Assembly: GCF_022346605.1 (NCBI RefSeq)
Contig: NZ_JAKRNT010000019.1
Span: 1-47,027, forward strand
Length of the DNA: 47,027 nt
From: Sporosarcina sp. ACRSL
GTDB taxonomy: Bacteria > Bacillota > Bacilli > Bacillales_A > Planococcaceae
Reading direction: 5' to 3'
In this document: piece after piece, positions 23,567 to 31,716 of the stretch
How the letters are laid out: each line of letters opens with the position of its first letter
Position numbering within the stretch: position 1 is the stretch's first letter
Translations under genes and position numbers: made by a program
Notes under the pieces: model-generated
Told to the model about the DNA's origin: nothing
Databases searched by the model: none
What the model saw: the letters and a program-made list of their open reading frames with translations, nothing else

Positions 23567-23604
23567 TTTTTAATACGTCCCAGGAGGGATTCGAACCCCC
23601 GACC
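23567..23604. repeat. Right attachment site (38-bp direct repeat)
   Basis: Identical to 1068-1105. It overlaps the 3' 28 nt of the intact tRNA-Arg and 10 nt beyond, so the element restored the tRNA end on integration. The distance between repeat starts predicts a 22,499-bp circle. Confidence 0.92.
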
Positions 23605-23649
23605 CACAGCTTAGAAGGCTGTTGCTCTATCCAGCTGAGCTACTGAGAC
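23577..23649 (-). tRNA. tRNA-Arg (anticodon UCU)
   Basis: 73 nt with complete cloverleaf. Acceptor strands GTCTCAG and CTGGGAC (one G-U pair), D arm GCTC...GAGC, anticodon stem ACAGC/GCTGT with loop CTTCTAA (anticodon TCT, Arg AGA/AGG codons), T arm CGGGGGTTCGAATCCC. CCA is not encoded. The 3' part is contributed by the integrated element. Confidence 0.97.
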
Positions 23650-23719
23650 ATGTTGTTTGGTAACTAGTGATTACCAACGACAAATTTTATTATAGGCAGG
23701 TCCGTTGGAAATGTCAACG

Positions 23720-24220
23720 TTAATTTGTGATATTTTTCATTTCCACTGCAATAACCGTTTCAAGATCCATATTTTTGAACGAAACTCGGTAGCCGCCATC
23801 CCATTCAATTTCAGCGAAAGTTGCTGGTTTACCTGCTCTTGGTAACTTTGTGCTCCCTGGATTAACGAATAATATTCCATCCCTCAGCTCAGCCGCGTAC
23901 GAATGGGAATGGCCGAACAAGACGATGTCAGCCCCAATTTCTTGAGCCCCATAATACAATGGCAACATTGTCCGCTTGCAATCATGCTCATGTCCGTGCA
24001 CCATCCAGATCTTCTTAGCGCCCACTTCTACTATGACTGAATCAGGAAAACGCGAATCCCTATCACAGTTGCCTTTCACAATATGGATGTTATGCAATAT
24101 AGGATCTTCCCATGACAGTTCACTGTCACCACAATGAAAAACAGCATCCGCCTGCAATGCGGAAACGGTCTTCACCGTTTCCGTATCACCATGCGAATCA
24201 CTCATGACAATAATCTTCAT
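23720..24220 (-). CDS. ysnB: Metallophosphoesterase, YsnB/YfcE family
   Basis: A 166-residue calcineurin-like phosphodiesterase. Metal ligands visible in order: SDSHGD (Asp-x-His), FHCGDSE, KGNCD, HGHEHD and GHSH. These coordinate the two-metal centre that hydrolyses phosphodiesters in MJ0936/YfcE proteins; the physiological substrate is unknown. ATG overlaps the stop of the XTP pyrophosphatase gene (GGTGA upstream). Same order as ysnB-ysnA-rph in Bacillus subtilis. Confidence 0.9.
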   Translation of the reverse strand: MKIIVMSDSHGDTETVKTVSALQADAVFHCGDSELSWEDPILHNIHIVKGNCDRDSRFPDSVIVEVGAKKIWMVHGHEHDCKRTMLPLYYGAQEIGADIVLFGHSHSYAAELRDGILFVNPGSTKLPRAGKPATFAEIEWDGGYRVSFKNMDLETVIAVEMKNITN

Positions 24221-24831
24221 TGCTGTTCACCTAACGAATCTAACAACCGTGGTAATTGCTCCTTCAACTGGCGAAGTGCAGCCCCCCGATGAGAGATCTC
24301 CCCTTTTTCCTCTGGTGACAGTTCTGCCATCGCCCGTCCCTTTTCAGGTACATAGAAAATCGGATCATACCCGAAGCCGTTCGTGCCCCTTCGCTCTTCC
24401 AATATCAACCCTTCACAGCTTCCGGAAAATGTGACAGTTTCAACCCCAGGACCCGCAACCGCAAGAACGCAACGGAAGCGAGCTGTACGCTCCTGCTGAG
24501 GCACTCCTTGAAGCTCTGACAGTACTTTGTCGATATTCGCCTCATCATTCTTTTGCTCGCCTGCATAACGTGCAGAATAGACGCCCGGAGCCCCTTTTAG
24601 TTTATCGATTTCGAGTCCACTATCATCAGCGATAACGATAATCCCTAAGAGTTTTGAAACTTCCTCGGCTTTCAATACCGCGTTTTCCTCGAAGGTAACA
24701 CCAGTCTCTTCTACATCGATGTCCTGATCTAGGTCATTTAATGTTTGCACTTCAAAACCGTACGGACTGAATAGTGTTTCAAAATCTTTAGCCTTCCCTT
24801 TATTGTTCGTTGCAATCATTAATTTCTTCAT
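24217..24831 (-). CDS. ysnA: XTP/dITP pyrophosphatase (HAM1/RdgB)
   Basis: A 204-residue Ham1-family enzyme. It hydrolyses non-canonical purine triphosphates (XTP, dITP) to monophosphates, keeping them out of DNA and RNA. Visible motifs: [12 protein letters not shown] at the N-terminus (substrate loop), [20 protein letters not shown] (catalytic Asp), and [15 protein letters not shown]. Full length. Overlaps rph by 4 nt. Confidence 0.95.
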   Translation of the reverse strand: MKKLMIATNNKGKAKDFETLFSPYGFEVQTLNDLDQDIDVEETGVTFEENAVLKAEEVSKLLGIIVIADDSGLEIDKLKGAPGVYSARYAGEQKNDEANIDKVLSELQGVPQQERTARFRCVLAVAGPGVETVTFSGSCEGLILEERRGTNGFGYDPIFYVPEKGRAMAELSPEEKGEISHRGAALRQLKEQLPRLLDSLGEQQ

Positions 24832-25583
24832 TGTTCGTCACCCTTTCTGCCAATCAGCGGTCCGATTTCCCCGAGCACTTCTTTTTGGATGTCGATTAAC
24901 CGTTGGATGCCGTATTCCGCAAGTTCGACGAGGTCATTCATCTCTTGTCTAGTAAAAGTCGATTCCTCACCGGTGCCTTGTAATTCAACAAATTCCCCAG
25001 CACCCGTCATGACGACGTTCATATCGACAGCTGCTGTCGAGTCCTCTGGATAATCAAGATCCAAAATCAATTCGCCTTCTTCCGTCTTCCCAACACTTAT
25101 TGCAGCTAAATAGTCACGGATTGGAAATTGTGTCAATTCCTTTTCCTTCGCCAATTTGGAGACTGCTATACTCATGGCGACAAACGCACCTGTAATGGAT
25201 GCCGTACGTGTACCTCCATCCGCTTGAATCACATCACAATCGATCCAGATCGTCCGTTCCCCAAGCGCCTTAAGATCTATCACCGCGCGCATTGCTCGTC
25301 CGATCAAGCGCTGGATCTCCATCGTTCTTCCGCCCACTTTCCCTCGTGAGGATTCCCGTTGAGTCCGCTGACCGGTTGCACGGGGAAGCATTGAGTATTC
25401 TGCCGTCACCCAACCTTGTCCACTCCCTCGTAGAAAAGGCGGAACCCTTTCCTCAATGGATGCCGTGCAAATCACCTTCGTATTCCCTACGGAAATGAGC
25501 ACCGACCCTTCCGGATGAATCAAATAGTCCGTCTCGATCGTTACCGGCCTTCCCATGTTTGCATTTCTTCCATCATGCCTCAT
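24828..25583 (-). CDS. rph: Ribonuclease PH
   Basis: A 251-residue phosphate-dependent 3'-5' exoribonuclease that trims tRNA 3' ends. The start is taken as ATG 25583 ([15 protein letters not shown] upstream) and not the 12-codon upstream extension. Motifs: [29 protein letters not shown] (phosphate-binding region), [18 protein letters not shown] (catalytic Asp), [17 protein letters not shown]. First gene of a three-gene overlapping operon with the two downstream enzymes. Confidence 0.95.
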   Translation of the reverse strand: MRHDGRNANMGRPVTIETDYLIHPEGSVLISVGNTKVICTASIEERVPPFLRGSGQGWVTAEYSMLPRATGQRTQRESSRGKVGGRTMEIQRLIGRAMRAVIDLKALGERTIWIDCDVIQADGGTRTASITGAFVAMSIAVSKLAKEKELTQFPIRDYLAAISVGKTEEGELILDLDYPEDSTAAVDMNVVMTGAGEFVELQGTGEESTFTRQEMNDLVELAEYGIQRLIDIQKEVLGEIGPLIGRKGDEQ

Positions 25584-25645
25584 ATTGGATACCCTCCACA
25601 ATTCGAATTCAGCATCCATCTTACCATACTCATTTTAACCATAGC

Positions 25646-25680
25646 AAAAACCCGGTTGCCTTTATTGGCAGCCGGGTTTC
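25646..25680 (-). terminator. Terminator of the racE operon
   Basis: On the minus strand: AACCCGGCTGCC, AATAAA loop, GGCAACCGGGTTTTTGC. The first arm contains the final codons of racE. The gap to rph is only about 80 bp, so there is no room for gerM, present here in Bacillus subtilis. Confidence 0.85.
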
Positions 25681-26483
25681 CCTAGAACGATATGTCTAAC
25701 GTCAGGTCTTTCTATTCCGAGCCAATCGATTGCAATCGATCGGAACCCTTCCAATTCGCCTGTCGTGTAAAAAATCGGATCTTTCCGCTCGCCGGAGATG
25801 TTCTCAAGACGCAATTTGGATAAAACTTTCTCCACATCCCGCACTGTCTCATACGCTGATGAGACAATCGTAACACCTGCGGGTAATTGTTCTTGTATTT
25901 GATTATACAAAAGTGGATAATGCGTGCATCCCAAAATGGCTGTGTCGAATTCCATGTGCGCAATCGGATCCAAAGATCTTTTTACAACTGGTCGAATGTC
26001 CATCTGTTTGTACTGACCACTTTCAACAAGGGGAACAAACTCCGGACAGGCAAGCGGAACAATTTCCGCATCTGCCGAAATAGCGGAGATAGCATTCTCG
26101 TATGCCTGGCTTTTGATCGTCCCGACAGTACCTAAAACCGCGATCTTTCTTGTGGATGAAACTCGCGTAGCTGCCCTTGCCCCCGGTTCGATTACCCCTA
26201 AGACGGGAAAAGGGAACTGTTCACGCAACAAATCCAACGTCACCGCAGTAGCTGTATTGCAAGCGACGACAAGCATTTTAATTCCCATTTTGGCAAGAGC
26301 GGAAGCCATCTCCATTGTAAATTCCTTCACTTCTTCAACTGAACGTGGCCCGTATGGACAACGCGCATCATCGCCTATATAAATGATTGTTTCTGTAGAC
26401 AAATATTGTAACATTTCCTTTACGACGGTTAATCCGCCAACTCCGGAATCTATGACTCCGATCGGTGCATTATTCCGGTTCAT
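25662..26483 (-). CDS. racE: Glutamate racemase
   Basis: 273 residues from ATG 26483, which overlaps the upstream MarR stop. Converts L- to D-glutamate for peptidoglycan. Visible: substrate-binding IGVIDSGVGGLTV, catalytic Cys in VVACNTATA, and the second catalytic Cys in GCTHYPLL; YGPRS loop also present. Full length. The preceding regulator gene is co-transcribed, as in Bacillus (ysmB-racE). Confidence 0.95.
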   Translation of the reverse strand: MNRNNAPIGVIDSGVGGLTVVKEMLQYLSTETIIYIGDDARCPYGPRSVEEVKEFTMEMASALAKMGIKMLVVACNTATAVTLDLLREQFPFPVLGVIEPGARAATRVSSTRKIAVLGTVGTIKSQAYENAISAISADAEIVPLACPEFVPLVESGQYKQMDIRPVVKRSLDPIAHMEFDTAILGCTHYPLLYNQIQEQLPAGVTIVSSAYETVRDVEKVLSKLRLENISGERKDPIFYTTGELEGFRSIAIDWLGIERPDVRHIVLGKPGCQ

Positions 26484-26941
26484 CAATCTTTGATCATCTC
26501 TTTATGAAGCTTTGTTAATAATCGGGAAAACTCGTTTATTTCTACTTCTGTAAAATCTTCCAGAACATCATTTAAGTATTTTCGTCGTTTATCGATCACT
26601 TCTTCGATGATTCGTTCTCCCTCATCGAGCAAGTGGATGCGCACGACTCGCCGGTCTTGCTCATCACGCACTCTCTTCACGAGCTTGTTATTTTCCATGC
26701 GATCAACAAGATCTGTCGTTGTACTAAATGCAAGATACATCTTATTCGATAAATCGCCGATCGTCATGTCTCCATGCTCGAAAAGCCATTGCAAAGCAAT
26801 GAACTGGGGAGGAGTGATCGTATAATTGCTTAATATTTTTCGACCTTGTTGTTTAATGATTCCGGATATATATCGAAGTTCCTTTTCCATCCGAGCAATG
26901 TTCTCGGTACCATTTAGACTCATTGCGTTATGTTCCGCCAC
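26483..26941 (-). CDS. ysmB: MarR-family transcription regulator (YsmB-like)
   Basis: A 152-residue winged-helix protein; GTG start 9 nt after GGGAG. The MarR core is visible: TPPQFIALQWLFEHGDMTIG, LSNKMYLAFSTTTDLVDRM, and wing KLVKRVRDEQDRRVVRIHL, with flanking dimerisation helices. Ligand and targets are unknown. Coupled to racE by overlapping stop/start codons. Confidence 0.9.
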   Translation of the reverse strand: MAEHNAMSLNGTENIARMEKELRYISGIIKQQGRKILSNYTITPPQFIALQWLFEHGDMTIGDLSNKMYLAFSTTTDLVDRMENNKLVKRVRDEQDRRVVRIHLLDEGERIIEEVIDKRRKYLNDVLEDFTEVEINEFSRLLTKLHKEMIKD

Positions 26942-27129
26942 ATATACCAGCTCCCTGAAAACGAATACTGTCTACTTATTGTCACCTTTTTCGTCATATA
27001 ACGCAACAATTTTATAAAGGATTATAAGTATAAGAAGTTATTTCCAGGGAACTGAGCATATGGCACATTGATATATATGACGGCTTCATAACGACTAAGT
27101 CTATATTTTAAGGAACGTCAATAATTTGT

Positions 27130-27354
27130 TTAGTTCAGTTTCAGTTCCCCTAATCGCAACAATTCGACAATCGCTTGTGCCCTACCGGATACTCCTAATT
27201 TTTGAATTGTATTAGAAATATGGTTCCGGACGGTTTTTTCGCTAATGCCGAGCCGTCCTGCGATTTCTTTCGTCGTATGATCATCTACTAATAGATGAAA
27301 AATTTCTCGCTCCCTTGCTGTAAGCAAAGAACGGTTTTTCATTTCTCCTGTCAA
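27130..27354 (-). CDS. gerE: Spore germination/coat regulator GerE
   Basis: 74 residues from TTG 27354, 6 nt after AGGAGGGGG, giving the same length as Bacillus subtilis GerE; an upstream GTG would add 9 residues. A stand-alone LuxR-type HTH: LLTAREREIFHLLVDDHTTK, EIAGRLGISEKTVRNHIS, and the C-terminal LLRLGELKLN. GerE acts late in the mother cell on spore coat genes. This is the main evidence that the host forms endospores. Confidence 0.92.
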   Translation of the reverse strand: MTGEMKNRSLLTAREREIFHLLVDDHTTKEIAGRLGISEKTVRNHISNTIQKLGVSGRAQAIVELLRLGELKLN

Positions 27355-27429
27355 GACGCGCCCCCTCCTATCCACGTTCACTTTACAATATGTGAGGAGG
27401 GTTTAGGCTGTGCCGGCTCGTTCATCATT

Positions 27430-27876
27430 TTACAAGGAAAACCCGGATTTTTGATCGTCTTTCCAAGGAACAGATTTACCAGTTGTCCTATCGATTTGGA
27501 CAATCGCTCCTCTCCCTGTAAACACGATTTCGCCCTTCGCATTTTTCGCCATATAATGTATGTCCACAGAGCTGTTCCCGACAGCTGCTGTTTTGACAAA
27601 AATCGACAGTTGTTCATCAAAGAATACTTGCTTCATATAGTCACATTGCAGATCGGCTACAACTGGTATTGTCGTTCCGTTCGGGTCAAGCCAGTCCGCC
27701 ATGTGTCCGACATGTTTAAAATATTCGATTCGTGCATATTCAAAGTATGCAAAGGTAACTGTATTGTTTAAATGCCCGTACATGTCCGTTTCAGAAAAAC
27801 GAACGGTTACAGGTACTGAAAATGTGAACTCTTCACTCCACTTTTCCATGTTTTCAATATAAGCAATCCTCAACAT
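27430..27876 (-). CDS. ysmA: Acyl-CoA thioesterase, hotdog fold (YsmA-like)
   Basis: 148 residues from ATG 27876 (GGGGAG upstream). 4-hydroxybenzoyl-CoA-thioesterase-type hotdog protein: RFSETDMYGHLNNTVTFAYF contains the catalytic Asp and the HLNN motif, followed by FEYARIEYF. Expected to hydrolyse acyl-CoA esters. A FadR-type operator and promoter lie about 200 bp upstream, linking it to fatty-acid degradation in this organism. Confidence 0.88.
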   Translation of the reverse strand: MLRIAYIENMEKWSEEFTFSVPVTVRFSETDMYGHLNNTVTFAYFEYARIEYFKHVGHMADWLDPNGTTIPVVADLQCDYMKQVFFDEQLSIFVKTAAVGNSSVDIHYMAKNAKGEIVFTGRGAIVQIDRTTGKSVPWKDDQKSGFSL

Positions 27877-27892
27877 TCCCACTCCCCTTTAT

Positions 27893-28074
27893 CAATTACG
27901 CCTCGGCGTAATTGCGTCCGGATTTTGAATTGTGCTTGCACAATTCAAAATCCGTGACATCCGCCGGAGGCTTTATCTTTGTTCAGCTGGCCAATGAACA
28001 TCCACTGGACAGGAGTTAAAACTTGATTTCATCCCGCCACCTATAAAGATAGGTTTTTGCTGAACAAAGATAAA
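27893..28074. repeat. Three-hairpin dispersed repeat, copy A
   Basis: Hairpin 1: CAATTACGCC-TC-GGCGTAATTG (27893-27914). Linker GCGTCC. Hairpin 2: 16-bp perfect stem GGATTTTGAATTGTGC (27920-27935) with its complement at 27938-27953. Conserved tail GTGACATCCGCCGGAGGC (27954-27971). Hairpin 3: TTTATCTTTGTTCAGC (27972-27987) and its complement at 28059-28074. Copy B at 35635-35749 shares the order and the conserved parts. Confidence 0.85.
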
Positions 28075-28075
28075 A

Positions 28076-28125
28076 TGAATGAACATTCATTCTTTTAGTA
28101 TATCAAATAAGTCGTAAACATCCAA
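28076..28125 (-). promoter_or_regulatory. ysmA promoter with FadR-type operator
   Basis: On the minus strand: -35 TTGGAT (28120-28125), 17-nt spacer, -10 TATACT (28097-28102). Just downstream is a GAATGAATGTTCATTCA palindrome (28076-28092), matching the Bacillus FadR operator and the palindrome in front of fadR here. The position would block transcription start. Regulation is inferred from the site match. Confidence 0.75.
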
Positions 28126-28183
28126 TATATCATCTGATCTCCAATATTCGCGGCTAGCTTTGGGCGCGAGACTTCTTTATTAC

Positions 28184-28232
28184 AAAAAAGAACTGTCTCA
28201 GAAAGCCGTTTGTCGACTTTCTGGACAGTTCC
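28184..28232 (-). terminator. Terminator of the sdh operon
   Basis: On the minus strand: GGAACTGTCCAGAAAGTC, loop, then GCTTTCTGAGACAGTTC and TTTTTT. 16 nt after the sdhB stop. Confidence 0.85.
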
Positions 28233-28247
28233 ATTAAAAGATTATTC

Positions 28248-29048
28248 TTAGTCTACCATATGGTCGCTTCCGAAGAAGTTTTTGAACATTTGTACTGTCG
28301 TTGCGCGGTTCAAGGCAGCGATGGAAGTTGTCAAAGGAATGCCTTTCGGGCATGCGACGACACAGTTTTGTGAGTTACCGCATTCGCCGATTCCACCATC
28401 GGACATGATTGTCGCAAGACGTTCGTCTTTGTTCATAGCACCTGTTGGATGCGAGTTGAAAAGGCGCACTTGTGACAATATTGCAGGACCGATGAAGTTC
28501 GATTTGTCGTTGACGTTCGGGCAAGCCTCAAGGCACACACCGCAAGTCATACATTTTGACAATTCGTAAGCCCATTGACGTTTACGCTCAGGCATACGTG
28601 GACCTTCACCTAAATCGTAAGTGCCATCAATCGGAATCCATGCTTTGACTCGTTTAAGGGAATCGAACATGAATTCTCGGTCTACTACAAGATCTCGGAC
28701 AACCGGGAAAGTTCTCATCGGCTCGAGTTTGATCGGCTGTGTCAGCTGATCGACCAAAGCCGTACAAGATTGGCGAGGGCGTCCGTTAATCACCATTGAA
28801 CATGCACCGCAAACTTCTTCTAGGCAGTTCATGTCCCAGTTGACTGGAGTCGTTTTCTTTCCTTGTGCATTCACCGGGTTACGACGGATTTCCATCAGAG
28901 CGGAAATGACGTTCATGTTCGGTCTGTATGGGATTTCAAAGCTTTCCCAATACGGTTTTGAATCAGGTGTATCTTGACGCTGTATTTCAAACTTGACCGT
29001 TTTACTTGCAGTTTGCTGTTCAAGGACAGCCGTATTTTGCTCAGTCAC
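28248..29048 (-). CDS. sdhB: Succinate dehydrogenase iron-sulfur subunit
   Basis: 266 residues. It carries electrons from the FAD of SdhA to menaquinone. Three clusters are visible: [2Fe-2S] ligands in CLEEVCGACSMVINGRPRQ-SC, then CMTCGVCLEACPNV and CGNSQNCVVACPKGIPL for the 4Fe and 3Fe clusters. Last gene of the leftward sdhC-sdhA-sdhB operon, followed by a strong terminator. Confidence 0.97.
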   Translation of the reverse strand: MTEQNTAVLEQQTASKTVKFEIQRQDTPDSKPYWESFEIPYRPNMNVISALMEIRRNPVNAQGKKTTPVNWDMNCLEEVCGACSMVINGRPRQSCTALVDQLTQPIKLEPMRTFPVVRDLVVDREFMFDSLKRVKAWIPIDGTYDLGEGPRMPERKRQWAYELSKCMTCGVCLEACPNVNDKSNFIGPAILSQVRLFNSHPTGAMNKDERLATIMSDGGIGECGNSQNCVVACPKGIPLTTSIAALNRATTVQMFKNFFGSDHMVD

Positions 29049-29053
29049 TTATG

Positions 29054-30808
29054 TCAATCTCCTTTCTTCGCTGAATAGTCACGTTTACGCGGCGGAATCA
29101 AGGATACATCCACTTCTTCATAAGAAAGGATCGGCGCAGATTCTCCGTCGAATTGTGCGATCGTTGTTTTCAAGAAGTTTTCGTCGTCACGGTCAGGGAA
29201 TTCCGGTTTGTAATGCGCACCGCGGCTTTCATTACGATTCAGTGCCCCTAAAGTGATGACTCGAGCTAAGTATAGCATGTTTTTCAACTGGCGAGTGAAC
29301 GTTGCACCTTGGTTGGACCATTGTTGTGTATCGCCAATATTGATATTTTCGTAACGTTCAAGAAGTTCTTGAATCTTGTAGTCTGTTTCTTGCAATTTAT
29401 CATTGTAACGAACTACCGTTACGTTATCTGTCATAATTTCTCCAAGTTCCTTATGCAGCATATACGCGTTCTCGTTGCCATCCATTTTCAACGTGTCGTC
29501 CCATTTTTGCTGTTCGTCTTTTACAGCCAAATCGAACAATGTTGATGGAAGTTCGTCTGCAGTGCGCTTTATGCCGCGCATATACTTGACCGCTTCCGGA
29601 CCGGCAACCATCCCGCCGTAAATAGCGGAAAGGAGGGAGTTCGCACCAAGACGGTTTGCACCGTGCTGAGAATAATCACATTCGCCAGCTGCAAACAGAC
29701 CAGGGATGCTTGTTTGCTGCTCGTAATCGACCCATAGTCCGCCCATTGAATAGTGGACAGCTGGGAAGATTTTCATTGGCAATTTACGTGGATCGTCGCC
29801 TGTGAATTTCTCGTAAATTTCAATAATTCCACCGAGTTTAATATCCAGTTCTTTCGGATCTTTATGGGAAAGGTCGAGGTATACCATGTTTTCCCCGTTA
29901 ACACCCAATTTTTGATTTACACAGACATCGAAAATCTCACGAGTCGCGATATCACGTGGAACGAGGTTTCCGTAGTCAGGATATTTTTCTTCAAGGAAGT
30001 ACCATGGCTTACCGTCTTTATATGTCCAAATACGTCCACCTTCACCACGAGCAGATTCACTCATAAGACGAAGTTTATCGTCTCCAGGGATGGCAGTCGG
30101 GTGAATTTGGATGAATTCCCCGTTTGCATATTTAGCCCCTTGCTGATAAACGATGGAAGCAGCAGAACCCGTATTGATGACAGAGTTCGTCGATTTACCA
30201 AAGATGATTCCAGGACCGCCTGTTGCCATAATAACTGCGTCGCCAGGGAATGCTTTGATTTCCATAGATTGCATGTTTTGTGCTTTAATGCCTCGGCAAA
30301 TTCCTTCATCATCCATGATAATACCGAGGAACTCCCAGTGTTCATACTTTTGAACAAGGCCCGCTACTTCATGGCGACGAACTTGCTCGTCCAAAGCATA
30401 AAGAAGTTGTTGGCCTGTCGTAGCGCCCGCAAAAGCGGTACGGTGATGCAATGTACCACCGAAACGGCGGAAATCCAATAATCCTTCAGGAGTACGGTTG
30501 AACATAACTCCCATCCGGTCCATCAAGTGAATGATCCCCGGAGCAGCTTCTGTCATCGCTTTTACAGGAGGTTGGTTCGCAAGGAAGTCACCTCCGTAAA
30601 CTGTATCATCAAAATGGATTGCAGGTGAGTCCCCCTCACCTTTCGTATTCACTGCGCCGTTAATGCCGCCTTGTGCACAAACGGAGTGGGAGCGCTTTAC
30701 CGGAACGAGCGAGAATAGGTCTACTCCGACCCCTTCTTCCGCAGCTTTGATAGTTGCCATCAATCCGGCAAGCCCGCCGCCGACGACAATCAATCTGCCT
30801 TTTGCCAT
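29054..30808 (-). CDS. sdhA: Succinate dehydrogenase flavoprotein subunit
   Basis: 584 residues from ATG 30808 (GAGGAGT upstream; the 6 upstream codons are not needed). Oxidises succinate to fumarate. FAD-binding VVGGGLAGLMATIKAAEEG, HSVCAQGGINGA with the His that binds FAD covalently, and HPTAIPGDDKLRL, ESARGEGG, and HYSMGGLWVDY in the catalytic domain. Full length for the Bacillus-type enzyme. Confidence 0.97.
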   Translation of the reverse strand: MAKGRLIVVGGGLAGLMATIKAAEEGVGVDLFSLVPVKRSHSVCAQGGINGAVNTKGEGDSPAIHFDDTVYGGDFLANQPPVKAMTEAAPGIIHLMDRMGVMFNRTPEGLLDFRRFGGTLHHRTAFAGATTGQQLLYALDEQVRRHEVAGLVQKYEHWEFLGIIMDDEGICRGIKAQNMQSMEIKAFPGDAVIMATGGPGIIFGKSTNSVINTGSAASIVYQQGAKYANGEFIQIHPTAIPGDDKLRLMSESARGEGGRIWTYKDGKPWYFLEEKYPDYGNLVPRDIATREIFDVCVNQKLGVNGENMVYLDLSHKDPKELDIKLGGIIEIYEKFTGDDPRKLPMKIFPAVHYSMGGLWVDYEQQTSIPGLFAAGECDYSQHGANRLGANSLLSAIYGGMVAGPEAVKYMRGIKRTADELPSTLFDLAVKDEQQKWDDTLKMDGNENAYMLHKELGEIMTDNVTVVRYNDKLQETDYKIQELLERYENINIGDTQQWSNQGATFTRQLKNMLYLARVITLGALNRNESRGAHYKPEFPDRDDENFLKTTIAQFDGESAPILSYEEVDVSLIPPRKRDYSAKKGD

Positions 30809-30893
30809 TATTGATTCACTCCTCAAGTTTTACATAATCTTATAATTAAATTAACCTCAAGTTTGCTACTATTATAGTTAAATCATCTACTAA

Positions 30894-31502
30894 TTATACG
30901 AACGCCAATAATGCTTGAACACCAATTACAGAAAGTACTAAGAATGCTAAGATTGTAATATAAGAAACGATTTTTTGCGAACGAGGAGATTGTGCAATTC
31001 CCCAAGTTACCGCGAACGACCATAGGCCATTTGCCAAGTGGAATGTTGCTGCAAGAACTCCTGCGATATAGAACGCAAGCATGAACGGGTTATCCAGAAT
31101 GTTCGCCATCATGTCGAAGTTCACTTCAGCACCAAGTGCTTTTTGAATTCTTGTTTCATAGATATGCCAAGCTATGAAAATGACTAGGAAAACACCAGTT
31201 ACACGTTGCAATAGGAACATCCAGTTGCGGAACGTTCCGTAGCGCTGAACATTGTTTTTCGCAGTGAAAGCTATGTACACACCGTAAAACGCATGGAACA
31301 TTAACGGAATATAGATAATGAACCATTCCAAGAATAGGACGAACGGTAAGTTCCCCATGAAATTGGACGCGTTGTTAAATGCCTCTTCACCGCGAGTTGC
31401 GAAATGGTTGACCACCAAGTGTTGAGTAAGGAACAACCCAACCGGAATAATTCCGAGCAAAGAATGCAGTCGGCGCAAGAAAAAATCTGAATCTCTTGAC
31501 AA
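30894..31502 (-). CDS. sdhC: Succinate dehydrogenase cytochrome b558 subunit
   Basis: 202 residues; TTG 8 nt after GGGAGGG. Membrane anchor of the Bacillus-type (di-heme, single-subunit) succinate:quinone reductase. Five hydrophobic helices are visible, with His ligands in FFLRRLHSLLG, FLTQHLVVNH, MFHAFYGVY, and FIAWHIYETR. It reduces menaquinone and helps use membrane potential for that endergonic step (family knowledge). First gene of the operon. Confidence 0.96.
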   Translation of the reverse strand: MSRDSDFFLRRLHSLLGIIPVGLFLTQHLVVNHFATRGEEAFNNASNFMGNLPFVLFLEWFIIYIPLMFHAFYGVYIAFTAKNNVQRYGTFRNWMFLLQRVTGVFLVIFIAWHIYETRIQKALGAEVNFDMMANILDNPFMLAFYIAGVLAATFHLANGLWSFAVTWGIAQSPRSQKIVSYITILAFLVLSVIGVQALLAFV

Positions 31503-31589
31503 GTCTTTTACCCTCCCTTGTTAATGAAGAATGTCGAATAACATCGTCACTGTTTGTACAAATGATAGAAGTACACGGCATCCCTCTTG

Positions 31590-31642
31590 ATGTTACAATA
31601 TTATAACATGTTCATTGTACTCCTCACTTTTAAAGAGGTCAA
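31590..31642 (-). promoter_or_regulatory. sdh promoter with palindrome at the start site
   Basis: On the minus strand: -35 TTGACC (31637-31642), 17-nt spacer, -10 TACAAT (31614-31619). A near-perfect 20-bp palindrome, ATGTTACAATATTATAACAT on the plus strand (31590-31609), covers the expected start point and would suit an operator. It does not match the Rex consensus. The cognate regulator is unknown. Confidence 0.65.
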
Positions 31643-31716
31643 GGCGATGAGGACTTTTCTCTACTTAGCAAAAAGCCCTTACATAACCCGATTTCCCCGA
31701 AAGGACTGCATAATCA

